Notes: generated by a model not told the origin, from the letters alone. A stretch of DNA of 64,000 nucleotides from Halobacterium sp. R2-5 (GCF_011734195.1 NZ_JAANTH010000001.1:744001-808000); one strand, 5' to 3'. Shown: positions 15,931 to 25,018, counted from the stretch's first letter. Program-made: numbers and translations.

Positions 15931-16670
15931 GGGTAGGGGTGACCGGCGCGACCGGACGGATGGGCCGCGAGGTCCGCGAGGCGGCCGCCGAGCGCGGGGC
16001 CGAGGTGGCGTTCGCGACGACCCGCGACCCCGACGGCGACCTCGACCCCGCGGACGGATTCGCGTCGCTGGTCGAGGCAGAGAATCCTGACGCGGTCGTG
16101 GACTTTACCGTGCCGGAGGCGAGCGTGCCGTACGTGACCGCCTGCGCGGACGCCGGCGTCCCGATCGTCGTCGGCACCACGGGCTTCGACGACGAGGAAC
16201 TCGACACGCTCCGGGAGGCCGGCAGCGACGCGCCCGTGCTGCTCGGCGCGAACTTCTCGCGCGGGGTGCAGGCGCTGCTGGACGCCGTGGAGGCCGCGGT
16301 CGGCGCGCTCCCCGAGTACGACGTGGAGGTCACGGAGACCCACCACAACGGGAAGCGCGACGCGCCGAGCGGCACCGCGAACGTGCTGCTGGACCGTATC
16401 GACGAAACCCGAGGAGATTCTGACCGCGTCCACGGCCGCGAAGGTGAACAGCCCCGCGAGGACGGCGAAATCGGCGTGCACGCGCGCCGAGCCGGCGACG
16501 TCACGGGCGAGCACGAGGCGCTGCTCGCGGGCAACGACGAGGTGCTGGAGCTGACCCACCGGGCCGGCGACCGGTCGGTGTTCGCGGCGGGCGCGCTCGA
16601 CGCGGCCGCGTGGCTCGCCGACCAGCCCGCGGACTTTTACCGATTCGAGGAGGTTGCTTCCGAACTATGA
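15927..16670 (+). CDS. dapB: 4-hydroxy-tetrahydrodipicolinate reductase
   Basis: 247 aa. The nucleotide-binding start GVTGATGRMG, the VVGTTGFDDEEL segment and the ETHHNGKRDAPSGTA catalytic signature (His-His and Lys) identify DapB. It reduces the DapA product using NAD(P)H. It overlaps dapA at its start and dapD at its end by 4-base ATGA junctions, so translation is coupled through the operon. Confidence 0.95.
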   Translation: MRVGVTGATGRMGREVREAAAERGAEVAFATTRDPDGDLDPADGFASLVEAENPDAVVDFTVPEASVPYVTACADAGVPIVVGTTGFDDEELDTLREAGSDAPVLLGANFSRGVQALLDAVEAAVGALPEYDVEVTETHHNGKRDAPSGTANVLLDRIDETRGDSDRVHGREGEQPREDGEIGVHARRAGDVTGEHEALLAGNDEVLELTHRAGDRSVFAAGALDAAAWLADQPADFYRFEEVASEL

Positions 16671-17500
16671 GCCTAGAGTCTGACGTCAGAGAGCTGTGGC
16701 AGCGACACGAAGACGGCGACCTGACCGCGGAGTTCGCCAGCGCGGACGACGCGGACACGCTCGAAGCGTTCCTCGACGCGCTCGAAGCCGGGGACGTGCG
16801 GGCCGCCGAGAAGACGAACGGCGAGTGGGAGGCCGTCGAGTGGGTCAAGCGCGGCGTGCTCCTGAACTTCGCGCTCCGGGAGACCGAGCCCCGCGAGTAC
16901 GGCGACGTCACGTACCACGACGTGCTGCCGCTGCGAGAGACCGGCGACCTCTACGAGCGCGGCACGCGGAACACGCCCGACGGCACGACGCTGCGCCGCG
17001 GCTCCCACCTCGGGTCGGACTGCATCGTGATGTCGCCGGCGTTCGTGAACGTCGGCGCGTACGTCGGCGACGGCACGCTCGTCGACTCCTGTGACACCGT
17101 CGGCTCCTGCGCGCAGATCGGGGAGGACGTGAAGCTCGGTGCGAACACGCTCATCGGGGGCGTGCTCGAACCCGTCGAGGACGCACCCGTGGTCGTCGAG
17201 GACGGCGTCTCGCTGGGCGCGGGCTGCCGGGTCACTTCCGGGTTCGTCGTCGGCGAGGACTCCGTCGTCGGCGAGAACACGCTGCTGACGCCCCGGATTC
17301 CGGTCTACGACCTCGTCGAGGAGGAGGTCCTGTACGGCGAGCTGCCGCCGGAGCGGCGCGCGTTCACGCGGTACGTGGAGTCCAGCGTCGGCGAGCACGA
17401 CCTCTTCGACGGCGGCGCGTTCAAGCCCGCCGTGGTGGCGATGGACCTCGAAGCCGAGACGCTCGACGCCACGCAGCGCGAGGAGGTTCTCCGGTCGTGA
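16667..17500 (+). CDS. dapD: Tetrahydrodipicolinate N-succinyltransferase
   Basis: 277 aa. The N-terminal ~90 residues are helical, and from about residue 100 a left-handed beta-helix of hexapeptide repeats is clear (GSDCIVMSPAFVNVGAYVGDGTLVDS, read in overlapping hexads). This is the succinylase branch enzyme of DAP synthesis. Its TGA overlaps the GTG start of lysA. The aminotransferase DapC is not in the operon and must be supplied from elsewhere. Confidence 0.93.
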   Translation: MSLESDVRELWQRHEDGDLTAEFASADDADTLEAFLDALEAGDVRAAEKTNGEWEAVEWVKRGVLLNFALRETEPREYGDVTYHDVLPLRETGDLYERGTRNTPDGTTLRRGSHLGSDCIVMSPAFVNVGAYVGDGTLVDSCDTVGSCAQIGEDVKLGANTLIGGVLEPVEDAPVVVEDGVSLGAGCRVTSGFVVGEDSVVGENTLLTPRIPVYDLVEEEVLYGELPPERRAFTRYVESSVGEHDLFDGGAFKPAVVAMDLEAETLDATQREEVLRS

Positions 17501-18729
17501 CGCGCGTCGAGGCCCCCGCAGTGCGGCGGCTCGCGGACTGGTCGGCGAGCGACCTCCGCGACCTCGCTGCCGAGTACGACACGCCGCTGTACGTGCAGGA
17601 CCTCGACCGCGTCCGAGAGAACTACGACCGACTCGCGACCGCGTTCCCGGACGCGGACGTGCACTACGCGGTGAAGGCCAACGCCGGCCGCGCGGTCCTC
17701 GAAGCGCTCCGGGGCGCCGGCGCCGGCGCGGAGTGCGCGTCCGCCGGCGAGGTGTACCGCGCGCTCGACGCCGGCTTCACCCCCGAAGAGATCCACTACA
17801 CTGCAGTCAATCCGCCCGCCCGCGACCTCGACTACGTGCTCGACGCGGCGCCCGACGCGACGTTCGTGGTGGGCGCCCGCGACACGATCGACCGCCTCGA
17901 AGAGCGCGGGTTCGACGGTCGCCTCGCGATCCGCGTCCACCCCGGCGTCGGCGCGGGCCACAGCGAGGACGTGGCGACCGGCGCGGACGCGAAGTTCGGC
18001 ATCCCGCACGACCGCGCGGCGGACGTGCTCCGGGAGGCGGACGCCCGCGGCTTCGACGTGGTCGGCGTGCACGCCCACGTCGGCAGCGGGATGCTCGACG
18101 ACGCGGACGTCGACGCCCACCGCGAGGTCGTCGAGCGCCTCGCCGCCGTCGCCCGCGAGGCGCCCGTCGACCTGGAGTTCGTGGACGTCGGCGGCGGCTT
18201 CGGCGTCCCGTACCGCCCCGACGAGGACCCGCTCGACCTCGACGCGGTCGCGGACGCCACCCGCGACGCGCTCGCGGACGTGGACGCCGAACTGGTCGTC
18301 GAGCCCGGGCGCTTCCTCGTCGCGGACGCCGGCGTCCTGCTGGCGGACGTCAACACGGTCAAGCGCACCGACGGCGCGACGCTCGCTGGCGTCGACGCCG
18401 GCATGACGACGCTGCTGCGCCCTGCGCTCTACGGCGCCCACCACGAGGTGCGGTCGCTCGCCCGGGACGGCCACGACCGCCCGGAACGCAGCGTCTCGGT
18501 CGTCGGCCCCATCTGCGAGAGCACGGACGTACTCGCGGAGGACCGCCGGCTGCCGCGCCCGGAGCGCGGCGACCTGCTCGCGGTCGGGAACGCGGGCGCG
18601 TACGGCGTCGAGATGGCGTCCCAGTACAACTCCCGGCCGCGGCCCGCGGTCGCCGTCGTGGAGGACGACGACCACCGCCTCGCCCGCGAACGCGACTCCC
18701 TGTCCGACCTCACTGCCCCCGAACGATGA
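17497..18729 (+). CDS. lysA: Diaminopimelate decarboxylase
   Basis: 410 aa, GTG start. The PLP lysine is Lys60 in YAVKAN. Other fold-III decarboxylase motifs are HAHVGSG, VDVGGGFGVPY, VEPGRFLVADAG and GPICESTDVLAED, whose Cys-Glu-Ser joins the active site of the partner subunit. It converts meso-DAP to lysine, the last step of the pathway. It sits in the middle of the operon, before dapF. Confidence 0.95.
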   Translation: MTRVEAPAVRRLADWSASDLRDLAAEYDTPLYVQDLDRVRENYDRLATAFPDADVHYAVKANAGRAVLEALRGAGAGAECASAGEVYRALDAGFTPEEIHYTAVNPPARDLDYVLDAAPDATFVVGARDTIDRLEERGFDGRLAIRVHPGVGAGHSEDVATGADAKFGIPHDRAADVLREADARGFDVVGVHAHVGSGMLDDADVDAHREVVERLAAVAREAPVDLEFVDVGGGFGVPYRPDEDPLDLDAVADATRDALADVDAELVVEPGRFLVADAGVLLADVNTVKRTDGATLAGVDAGMTTLLRPALYGAHHEVRSLARDGHDRPERSVSVVGPICESTDVLAEDRRLPRPERGDLLAVGNAGAYGVEMASQYNSRPRPAVAVVEDDDHRLARERDSLSDLTAPER

Positions 18730-18754
18730 TTTCAGTACATCCGCCTCTACACCG

Positions 18755-19573
18755 ATGATTCCCTACGAACGATACCACGGCACCGGCAACGACTTCGCAA
18801 TCGTCGACGCGTCCAACTACGTCCCCGACCGCGGGGCGTTCGCCCAGCGGCTCTGCGCCAGCCTCGGCATCGACGGCGTGCTGTTCCTCGCCTTAGAGGA
18901 GCGCTTCGAGCCGCCGCGCGCGGTGATGACGCTGCGCCAGCCCGACGGCTCCACGGCGGACATGTGCGGGAACGGCGCGCGCTGCGCCGCGCGCTGGGTC
19001 GCCGAGCAGACCGGCTCCGACGCCGTCATGCTGGACACGCAGGCGGGGACGCGGCGCGCGGACCTCGACGGCGAAGTCGTCACCGTGGAGATGGGCGAGC
19101 CCTCCTTCGACCCCGCGGACGTACCGGTCGACCGCGACGAGCCGATGGAGCGCGAGGCGCTCGCGGGCTACGAGGTCACCGCCGTGGACACGGGCGTCCC
19201 GCACGCCGTGGTGTTCGTCGACGACGTCGACGACGTGGACGTCGAAGCGGACGCTCCGGAGATCCGTCACCACGAGGCGTTCCCCGAGGGCGCGAACGTG
19301 ACGTTCGCGTCGCCGGACGGCGAGGACGCGTTCCGCCAGCGCACGTTCGAGCGCGGCGTCGAGGGCGAGACCGACTCCTGCGGGACGGGCGCAGTCGCGG
19401 TCGCTGCGGTCGCCCACCGCGAGGGCCGCTGCGGCGACCTGGTCTCGGTCAGCCCGCCGGGCGGCGAACTCGTCGTGGACCTCTCCGCGGACCGCGCGAC
19501 GCTCCGGGGGCCGACCGTCCACGAGGTCGACGGCGAAGCGGAGCCCGTGACGATCCGGCACTCGGATGACTGA
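18755..19573 (+). CDS. dapF: Diaminopimelate epimerase
   Basis: 272 aa. The two catalytic cysteines are Cys71 (ADMCGNGARC) and Cys209 (TDSCGTGAVAV), both with the Gly-rich context of PLP-independent epimerases. HGTGNDFAIVD is the usual opening. It turns LL-DAP into meso-DAP for LysA. It follows lysA by 25 bp, and its stop overlaps dapE by 8 bp. Confidence 0.95.
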   Translation: MIPYERYHGTGNDFAIVDASNYVPDRGAFAQRLCASLGIDGVLFLALEERFEPPRAVMTLRQPDGSTADMCGNGARCAARWVAEQTGSDAVMLDTQAGTRRADLDGEVVTVEMGEPSFDPADVPVDRDEPMEREALAGYEVTAVDTGVPHAVVFVDDVDDVDVEADAPEIRHHEAFPEGANVTFASPDGEDAFRQRTFERGVEGETDSCGTGAVAVAAVAHREGRCGDLVSVSPPGGELVVDLSADRATLRGPTVHEVDGEAEPVTIRHSDD

Positions 19574-20636
19574 CTCCTTCGACCTCCTCGGTTTCCACAA
19601 GCGCGCTGTCCAGACGCCCTCCCACGAGGACGTCGGGGAGATGCGCGAGCTGCTCGTCGGGACGCTCCGGGAGCACGGCGTCGACCCAGAGGTCGACGAC
19701 TCCGGGAACGTCCTCGCGTCGAAGGGGCGCGGGCGCCCGCACTTCGTCCTGAACACGCACATCGACACCGTCACGCCGCACGTCGAGTTCTCGCGGGACG
19801 GGGACGTGGTCGAAGGACGCGGCGCGTGTGACGCGAAGGGGCCGCTGGCCGCGCTACTCGCGGGCTTCCTCGCCATCGAACCCGAGGAGGGTCGCGTGAC
19901 GCTCGCAATCACGCCCGACGAGGAGACGGACTCGATGGGTGCGGCCGCCCTCGATCTCGCTGCGGACGGCTACGTCGTGGGCGAGCCGACGGACCTCGGC
20001 GCCTGCACGAGCGCCCGCGGCCGCTTCCAGGGCACCGTCGAACTCACCGGGGAGGGCGCGCACGCCGCGGAACCGGGCTCGGGCGCGAACGCCGTCGCCG
20101 CCGCCGAGAGCGTCCTCGAAGCGATGCGGACGTACGACGCGGCCCGCGGCGCCGCCGAACACCCCGACCTCGGGCCGCCGACGCTCACGCCCACCCGGAT
20201 TGCGGGCGGGGACGCCGCGAACCGCGTACCCGACGAGTGCACGATCACGTTCGACCGGCGGACGGTACCGCCGGAGACACAGACCGACTTCTTCGAGGGG
20301 TTCGCGGCGCACGTCCGCGAGGGCGTTCCGGCGCACGTCGACGTCGCCGTCGAGCCCGCAGAGCGCGAGACGCCGTTCCTCGAAGCGTTCGACACGCCCG
20401 CGGACAGCGCCGTCGCGGAGGCGCTCGTGGACGCGGGCGCGGGCACCCCGCGGCCGTTCGGCGCCGCTACCGAGGCCTCCTACTTCGCCGACGACGCGCC
20501 GACGGTCGTCTTCGGGCCGGGCGTGCTCGCGGACGACGAGGGCCCGGTCGCGCACTCACAGCGCGAGTACGTGCGGCGCTCGGACGTCGAGCGCGCCGCC
20601 GAAATCGTCACGGACGCGCTCCACTCGCTCGTCTAG
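19566..20636 (+). CDS. dapE: Succinyl-diaminopimelate desuccinylase, M20 family
   Basis: 356 aa. Metal ligands and catalytic residues are in VLNTHIDTVTP (His65, Asp67), GRGACDAKGPLAAL, TPDEETDSMG and VGEPTDL. The IAGGDAANRVPDECTITFDRR stretch is the dimerisation-domain signature of DapE/ArgE enzymes. Operon membership makes desuccinylation of N-succinyl-LL-DAP the best call. It is convergent with, and overlaps by 4 bp, the zinc-ribbon gene. Confidence 0.9.
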   Translation: MTDSFDLLGFHKRAVQTPSHEDVGEMRELLVGTLREHGVDPEVDDSGNVLASKGRGRPHFVLNTHIDTVTPHVEFSRDGDVVEGRGACDAKGPLAALLAGFLAIEPEEGRVTLAITPDEETDSMGAAALDLAADGYVVGEPTDLGACTSARGRFQGTVELTGEGAHAAEPGSGANAVAAAESVLEAMRTYDAARGAAEHPDLGPPTLTPTRIAGGDAANRVPDECTITFDRRTVPPETQTDFFEGFAAHVREGVPAHVDVAVEPAERETPFLEAFDTPADSAVAEALVDAGAGTPRPFGAATEASYFADDAPTVVFGPGVLADDEGPVAHSQREYVRRSDVERAAEIVTDALHSLV

Positions 20637-20851
20637 CCGAAGAAGACGTCCGCGAGGTCCGCACCGCGGTCGTCGACGTCCGCGTACAGTTCGGTGTACC
20701 CGCAGGACGTGCAGGTCACCGTCTGGAAGTTGTTCGTCTGGATGTCGAACATCTTGGAGAGCCCGGAGCCGGTCGTGGAGATGGAGCCGACGTCGACTTC
20801 GTCGTGACCGCACTTCGGGCAGCCGTCGCGTTCGCTCTGTGGCGGGGACAT
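20633..20851 (-). CDS. Small zinc-ribbon protein
   Basis: 72 aa. Two CxxC pairs (CPKC and CTSC) about 35 residues apart form one zinc ribbon. Between them lies a GLSKMFDIQTNNFQTVTC stretch, as in archaeal nucleic-acid-binding Zn-ribbon proteins. It lies 45 bp downstream of purB on the same strand and may be cotranscribed. Start ATG 20851 is chosen over 20878. Confidence 0.8.
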   Translation of the reverse strand: MSPPQSERDGCPKCGHDEVDVGSISTTGSGLSKMFDIQTNNFQTVTCTSCGYTELYADVDDRGADLADVFFG

Positions 20852-20896
20852 GCGTGCCGCTGCGGAGCGACGCGGCATAAGCTTTCAGGAGCGCGG

Positions 20897-22273
20897 TCAG
20901 GCGTCGCGCGCGATGTCGCCGGCGACGCCGGTGTACGAGGCGGGCGTGAGGGCGAGCAGTTCCTCGCGCACGTCCTCGTCGACGTCGAGGTCCGCGAACA
21001 GGTCGTGGAAGTCCTCGATGGTGACGCGCTCGCCGCGCGTGAGGTCCTTCACGCGCTCGTAGGCGTCGCCGTGGCCCTCGCGGCGGAGAATCGTCTGGAC
21101 GGCTTCCCCGATGACCTCGGGGTTGGCTTCGAGGTCTTCGCGCATGACGGCCTCGTTGGGCGCGACCTTCTCGAGGCCGTTCTGGAGCTTCGAGTACGCG
21201 AGCAGGCAGTACGACAGGGCCGCGCCGATGTTCCGCTTGACCGTCGAGTCCGAGAGGTCCCGCTGGAGGCGGCTCGTCGCGAGGTACTCCGAGAGGAAGT
21301 CGAGGTCGCTGTCGGCCTTCGAGAGGTTGCCCTCGGCGTTCTCGAAGTCGATGGGGTTGACCTTGTGCGGCATCGTCGACGACCCGGTCTCGGACTTGGC
21401 GGCCTCCTGGCCGAGGTAGCGCTGGGAGACGTACAGCCAGACGTCCCGCGAGAGGTCCAGCAGGACCCCGTTCACGCCCGTGAGCGCGTCGAACAGCGCG
21501 CCGAGGTCGTCGCTCGGGTTCACCTGCGTGGTCGGCTCGACGTACTCCAGGCCGAGCCCTTCGACGAACTCCCGGGAGAACGCGCGCCAGTCGACGTCCG
21601 GGAACGCGGCGTGGTGGGCGGCCCACGTGCCCGACGCGCCCGCGAGCTTCCCCGCGAGGTCGCCGCTGGCGTCCTCGACGCGAGCGATCGCGCGACCGAG
21701 ACGGGCGGCGTAGACGGCCATCTCCTTGCCGAACGTCGTCGGGGTCGCGGGCTGGCCGTGGGTGCGCGCGAGCATCGGGAGGTCGGCGTAGTCGTGCGCG
21801 AACTCGACGAGCGCGTCCCGCACCTCGCGGAGTTCCGGGACGAGCACGTCCTCGACGGCGGGCTTGACGAGCAGGCGGTGCGCGAGGTTGTTGACGTCCT
21901 CGCTGGTGAGCGCGAAGTGGGTCCAGGGGTGCGCGCGCTCGGGGGCGTGCTCGCGGACGAAGTACTCGACGGCCTTTACGTCGTGGTTGGTGGCGTCGTA
22001 GCCGCGCGCGCCCTCCGTCTCGATTGCCTTCACGAGCGCCGCGTCCTCGTCGTCGAACTCCTCGTAGGCCGCGCGGAGGGTCTCGCGCTCCTCGCCGGTG
22101 AGGCCGAGCTCGACCGGGTCGAGGTCTGCGAGCGCGAGCAGGTACTCGACTTCGACGCGGACGCGAGCGCGCATCAGCGCGGCCTCGCTGGCGTACTCGC
22201 GGAGCGGTTCGGTGCGGCCCGCGTACCGGCCGTCCAGCGGCGTCACGGCGTGGAGGGCGTGGGTGTCGGTCAT
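20897..22273 (-). CDS. purB: Adenylosuccinate lyase
   Basis: 458 aa. The fumarase/aspartase-superfamily signature GSSTMPHKVNPIDFEN is intact, with ALTSEDVNN and RTHGQPATPTTFGKE supplying the active-site His. It acts twice: on SAICAR in IMP synthesis and on adenylosuccinate in AMP synthesis. The gene is divergent from the PurN-AICARFT fusion, with a 168-bp shared upstream region holding two copies of CGTGCATACT. ATG at 22273 gives the common opening MTDTHALHAVTPLDGRY. Confidence 0.95.
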   Translation of the reverse strand: MTDTHALHAVTPLDGRYAGRTEPLREYASEAALMRARVRVEVEYLLALADLDPVELGLTGEERETLRAAYEEFDDEDAALVKAIETEGARGYDATNHDVKAVEYFVREHAPERAHPWTHFALTSEDVNNLAHRLLVKPAVEDVLVPELREVRDALVEFAHDYADLPMLARTHGQPATPTTFGKEMAVYAARLGRAIARVEDASGDLAGKLAGASGTWAAHHAAFPDVDWRAFSREFVEGLGLEYVEPTTQVNPSDDLGALFDALTGVNGVLLDLSRDVWLYVSQRYLGQEAAKSETGSSTMPHKVNPIDFENAEGNLSKADSDLDFLSEYLATSRLQRDLSDSTVKRNIGAALSYCLLAYSKLQNGLEKVAPNEAVMREDLEANPEVIGEAVQTILRREGHGDAYERVKDLTRGERVTIEDFHDLFADLDVDEDVREELLALTPASYTGVAGDIARDA

Positions 22274-22327
22274 GATTCGGAGTGGCCGCGCTCGCGGCAA
22301 AAGCCTGCCGGTCGAGCGGACCACGAG

Positions 22328-22390
22328 CGTGCATACTCACGCGGCGACTGCGGCGAAAGCCGCGCATTTCTATGCCAGTTCGTGCATACT
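22328..22390. promoter_or_regulatory. Paired 10-bp repeats between divergent purB and purH
   Basis: CGTGCATACT occurs at 22328-22337 and again at 22381-22390, in the same orientation, in the 168-bp gap between two divergent purine genes. A possible purB box (GCTTTTGCC on the minus strand, ~22297-22305) lies just inside the first copy. This looks like a shared regulator site for purine genes; it is inferred from placement alone. Confidence 0.45.
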
Positions 22391-22441
22391 TCCCGCCCGA
22401 GAACCGCAACCACTTTGCCCGCGGACGCCGCTCGGTGAGAC

Positions 22442-24052
22442 ATGACGAACGTAGCCGGCTTGGCCAGCAACCGCGGCCGGAACCTCCTGCACATCGACGA
22501 CCTGCGGCCCGGCGGCGCCGACCTCGCCGTCGTGCTCACGGACGACGCCGACGCGCCCGTCCTCGACGCGGCCGACGCGCGCGATATCCCCACGGAAGTC
22601 GTCGAGCACCGCGACGGCGAGTCCCGGCGCGAGCACGAGCGCCGCGTCGTCGACGCCCTCGACGGCTACGACGTCGACCTCGTCTGCCTCGACGGCTACA
22701 TGCGCGTGCTCTCGGAGGTGTTCCTCGACGCGACGCCGCTCACGCTGAACGTCCACCCGAGCCTCCTGCCGTCGTTCCCCGGCGCCGACGCCCACGACCA
22801 GGTGCTCGACGCGGACGTCTCCGTGACGGGCTGTACGGTCCACGTCGTGACGGACGCGGTCGCGGAAGACGGCAGCGTCCGTGCCGAGGACGTCGACGCC
22901 GGGCCCATCGTCACGCAGGAACCGGTCCCGGTCTACGAGGGCGACGACGCGAGCGACCTCAAGGAGCGCGTGCTCTACGACGCCGAGTTCGAGGCGTACC
23001 CGCGTGCCGTGCGCTGGGCCGCGAACGGCGACCTCGACGTCACCGGCGACGGCGTCACCGTCGACGCGGACGCGGGCGGCGACTTCCCGGTACGCCGGCT
23101 CGTGAGCAACGACCGCGACAGCGACCTCCGGTACGGCGAGAACCCCCACCAGGACGCCGCGCTCTACCGCGACGACACCTGCGAGGAGGCCAGCGTCGTC
23201 CACGCCGACCAGCTCAACGAGGGCGCGAAGGCGCTGTCCTACAACAACTACAACGACGCCGACGCCGCGCTCAACCTCATCAAGGAGTTCGACGAGCCCG
23301 CGGCCGCCGTCATCAAGCACACCAACCCAGCGGGCGCCGCGGTCGCGGACACGCTCGCGGACGCCTACGCCGACGCGCTCGCGACGGACGCGAAGAGCGC
23401 GTTCGGCGGCATCGTCGCGCTCAACCGCGAGTGCGACGAGGCGACCGCGGAACTCGTCGCGGACTCGTTCAAGGAGGTCGTCGTCGCGCCCGGCTACACC
23501 GACGGCGCGCTCGACGTGCTCACCGAGAAGGACAACCTCCGCGTCCTCGACGTCGGTGAGCTGGACGAGGTCACCGAGACCACCACGGAGAAGCCGCTGG
23601 TCGGCGGCCGCCTCGTGCAGGAGCGCGACCTCTGGGCGCCCGACCGCGACGACCTCGAAGTCGTCACGGAGCGCGAGCCCACCGACGAGGAGATCGAGAC
23701 GATGCTGTTCGCGTGGCGCGTGCTCAAGCACGTGAAGTCCAACGGCATCCTGTTCGCGGACGGCACCGAGACCGTCGGGCTCGGCGTCGGACAGGTCTCC
23801 CGCGTGGACGCCGTCGAGCTCGCCGCGAAGAAGGCCGAGCGCGACGCCGACGGCAAGGACGCGGCGGGCGCCGTGATGGCCTCGGACGCGTTCTTCCCGT
23901 TCCCGGACGGCGTCGAGGCCGCCGCCGAGGCGGGCGTCGAGGCCGTGATTCAGCCCGGCGGTTCGGTGAACGACGACGACGTCGTCGAGGCCGCCGACGA
24001 GCACGGGATGGCGATGGTGTTCACCGGGCACCGTACCTTCCGGCACGACTGA
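22442..24052 (+). CDS. purH: PurN-like formyltransferase fused to AICAR transformylase
   Basis: 536 aa. Residues 1-~190 are a PurN (GAR transformylase-like) domain, not the MGS-like IMP cyclohydrolase of bacterial Pur[13 protein letters not shown] gives Asn103 and His105, and EDVDAGPI gives Asp152, matching the PurN catalytic triad. Residues ~215-536 are AICAR transformylase, with RYGENPHQ, Lys292-His293 in [17 protein letters not shown] and PGGSVND. Both halves use 10-formyl-tetrahydrofolate. IMP cyclohydrolase itself must come from elsewhere (archaea often use PurO), so the usual label 'PurH bifunctional' is misleading. It is near folCP, the folate gene. Confidence 0.9.
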   Translation: MTNVAGLASNRGRNLLHIDDLRPGGADLAVVLTDDADAPVLDAADARDIPTEVVEHRDGESRREHERRVVDALDGYDVDLVCLDGYMRVLSEVFLDATPLTLNVHPSLLPSFPGADAHDQVLDADVSVTGCTVHVVTDAVAEDGSVRAEDVDAGPIVTQEPVPVYEGDDASDLKERVLYDAEFEAYPRAVRWAANGDLDVTGDGVTVDADAGGDFPVRRLVSNDRDSDLRYGENPHQDAALYRDDTCEEASVVHADQLNEGAKALSYNNYNDADAALNLIKEFDEPAAAVIKHTNPAGAAVADTLADAYADALATDAKSAFGGIVALNRECDEATAELVADSFKEVVVAPGYTDGALDVLTEKDNLRVLDVGELDEVTETTTEKPLVGGRLVQERDLWAPDRDDLEVVTEREPTDEEIETMLFAWRVLKHVKSNGILFADGTETVGLGVGQVSRVDAVELAAKKAERDADGKDAAGAVMASDAFFPFPDGVEAAAEAGVEAVIQPGGSVNDDDVVEAADEHGMAMVFTGHRTFRHD

Positions 24053-24113
24053 CCGAACGCTCCGCCTCCCGCTCGCCGCTACCGCTTTGGTTCCGCGGCG
24101 CGTGCTCCCGCGT

Positions 24114-24551
24114 ATGAGCCTGCTGCCCGAGCGGTTCGAGGCGTGGTTCTGGGCGCGGCACTCGAACCCGAAGAGCGGGTGGACGCGCGTGCCGACCGGC
24201 CCGGTCGTCGTGTACGCGCTCTACCGCCGCGACTGGCGGTTGCTGTGCGCCGCGCTGGTCTGGACCGTCGTCAACCCGTTCCTGTTCGCGGCGCCCGGGA
24301 ACGAGGACGCGTGGATGACGCGCGCGGTGCTCGCCGAGCGGTGGTGGATTCGCGAGGAGGGCAACCGAACGACGGGCTTCGACGGGCCGAACGCGTACAA
24401 CACGGGTGCGGCGCTCGCGGCCGTCTTCGCGGTGCACGCGGCGTGGCGGCGGCGGCCTGCGGGCGCGACGCTCGGCGCGGCGCTGCTGGTCGGCCTGAAG
24501 CTCTGGTGGCTCGAACTGCTGGTGCGGCGCTACGACCGGCGGGCGGCGTGA
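24114..24551 (+). CDS. Small integral membrane protein, possibly DUF6653
   Basis: 145 aa with about four hydrophobic segments, and conserved-looking Trp/Arg-rich loops (FWARHSNPKSGWTRVPTGP, EDAWMTRAVLAERWW). It resembles the haloarchaeal DUF6653 membrane family, though I am not certain. Start ATG 24114 follows a short GC-rich leader. It faces the amphi-Trp gene with a 2-bp gap between stops. Confidence 0.65.
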   Translation: MSLLPERFEAWFWARHSNPKSGWTRVPTGPVVVYALYRRDWRLLCAALVWTVVNPFLFAAPGNEDAWMTRAVLAERWWIREEGNRTTGFDGPNAYNTGAALAAVFAVHAAWRRRPAGATLGAALLVGLKLWWLELLVRRYDRRAA

Positions 24552-24553
24552 CT

Positions 24554-24790
24554 CTACTTCGGCCGCCAGTCGAGCTCGATTTCGACGGTCTCGCGGTCCC
24601 CGCGGAACATCGCCTGCTTCTCGATCACGTCGATCTGGAAGTCGACGGTGTCCGTCGGCCGGAGCTTGATGTCCTTGTTGTCGACGCGGATCGTGAAGTC
24701 GTCCGACCGGAGCGACTCCGCGATCTCTTCGAGTCGAGCCGCGGCCTGGTCGCGTTCGAGGCTCTCCGTGCCCGTGGTTCGTTCGGCCAT
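24554..24790 (-). CDS. Amphi-Trp domain protein
   Basis: 78 aa. The form LERDQAAARLEEIAESLRS, two or three beta strands, then VEIELDWRPK at the end matches the amphi-Trp domain, a small domain of unknown role found in many haloarchaeal proteins. It stands alone here. Its start is 253 bp from folCP, across an unusual G-rich segment. Confidence 0.8.
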   Translation of the reverse strand: MAERTTGTESLERDQAAARLEEIAESLRSDDFTIRVDNKDIKLRPTDTVDFQIDVIEKQAMFRGDRETVEIELDWRPK

Positions 24791-24862
24791 ACCGACACGT
24801 GGCCGGCCTCGCGCTTGGTTATGGGGTTCTTACGCGCTCGCGAAAGAGGGGGAGAAGGGGCA

Positions 24863-24929
24863 GTGGAGCGCCAGCGGGCTGACACAGGTGGGGTGGGTTC
24901 GGGGCTTTGGAGGGCCGGTGGCGCTCCAC
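24863..24929 (+). repeat. 11-bp inverted repeat enclosing a G-quadruplex-capable core
   Basis: GTGGAGCGCCA (24863-24873) is the exact reverse complement of TGGCGCTCCAC (24919-24929). The 45 bases between contain four G-runs on the plus strand: 24890-24893, 24895-24897, 24901-24904 and 24912-24914, with loops of 1, 3 and 7 bases, which fits the G3+N1-7 rule. More G-runs lie at about 24846-24860. It sits upstream of the folCP promoter. Confidence 0.7.
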
Positions 24930-25012
24930 CCGAACGATGTGCCGGACGTATCAAGTCGGTTGGGGAGACTCAAACGGCTCTTTGAGGGACGACCGAGGTG
25001 CCGGTCCGACAG

Positions 25013-25018
25013 TATAAA
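25013..25018 (+). promoter_or_regulatory. TATA box of folCP
   Basis: TATAAA at 25013-25018 lies 26-31 bp before the ATG at 25044, the spacing for a leaderless archaeal transcript. A small hairpin (CTCAAA 24969-24974 with TTTGAG 24981-24986) lies just upstream. Confidence 0.7.
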
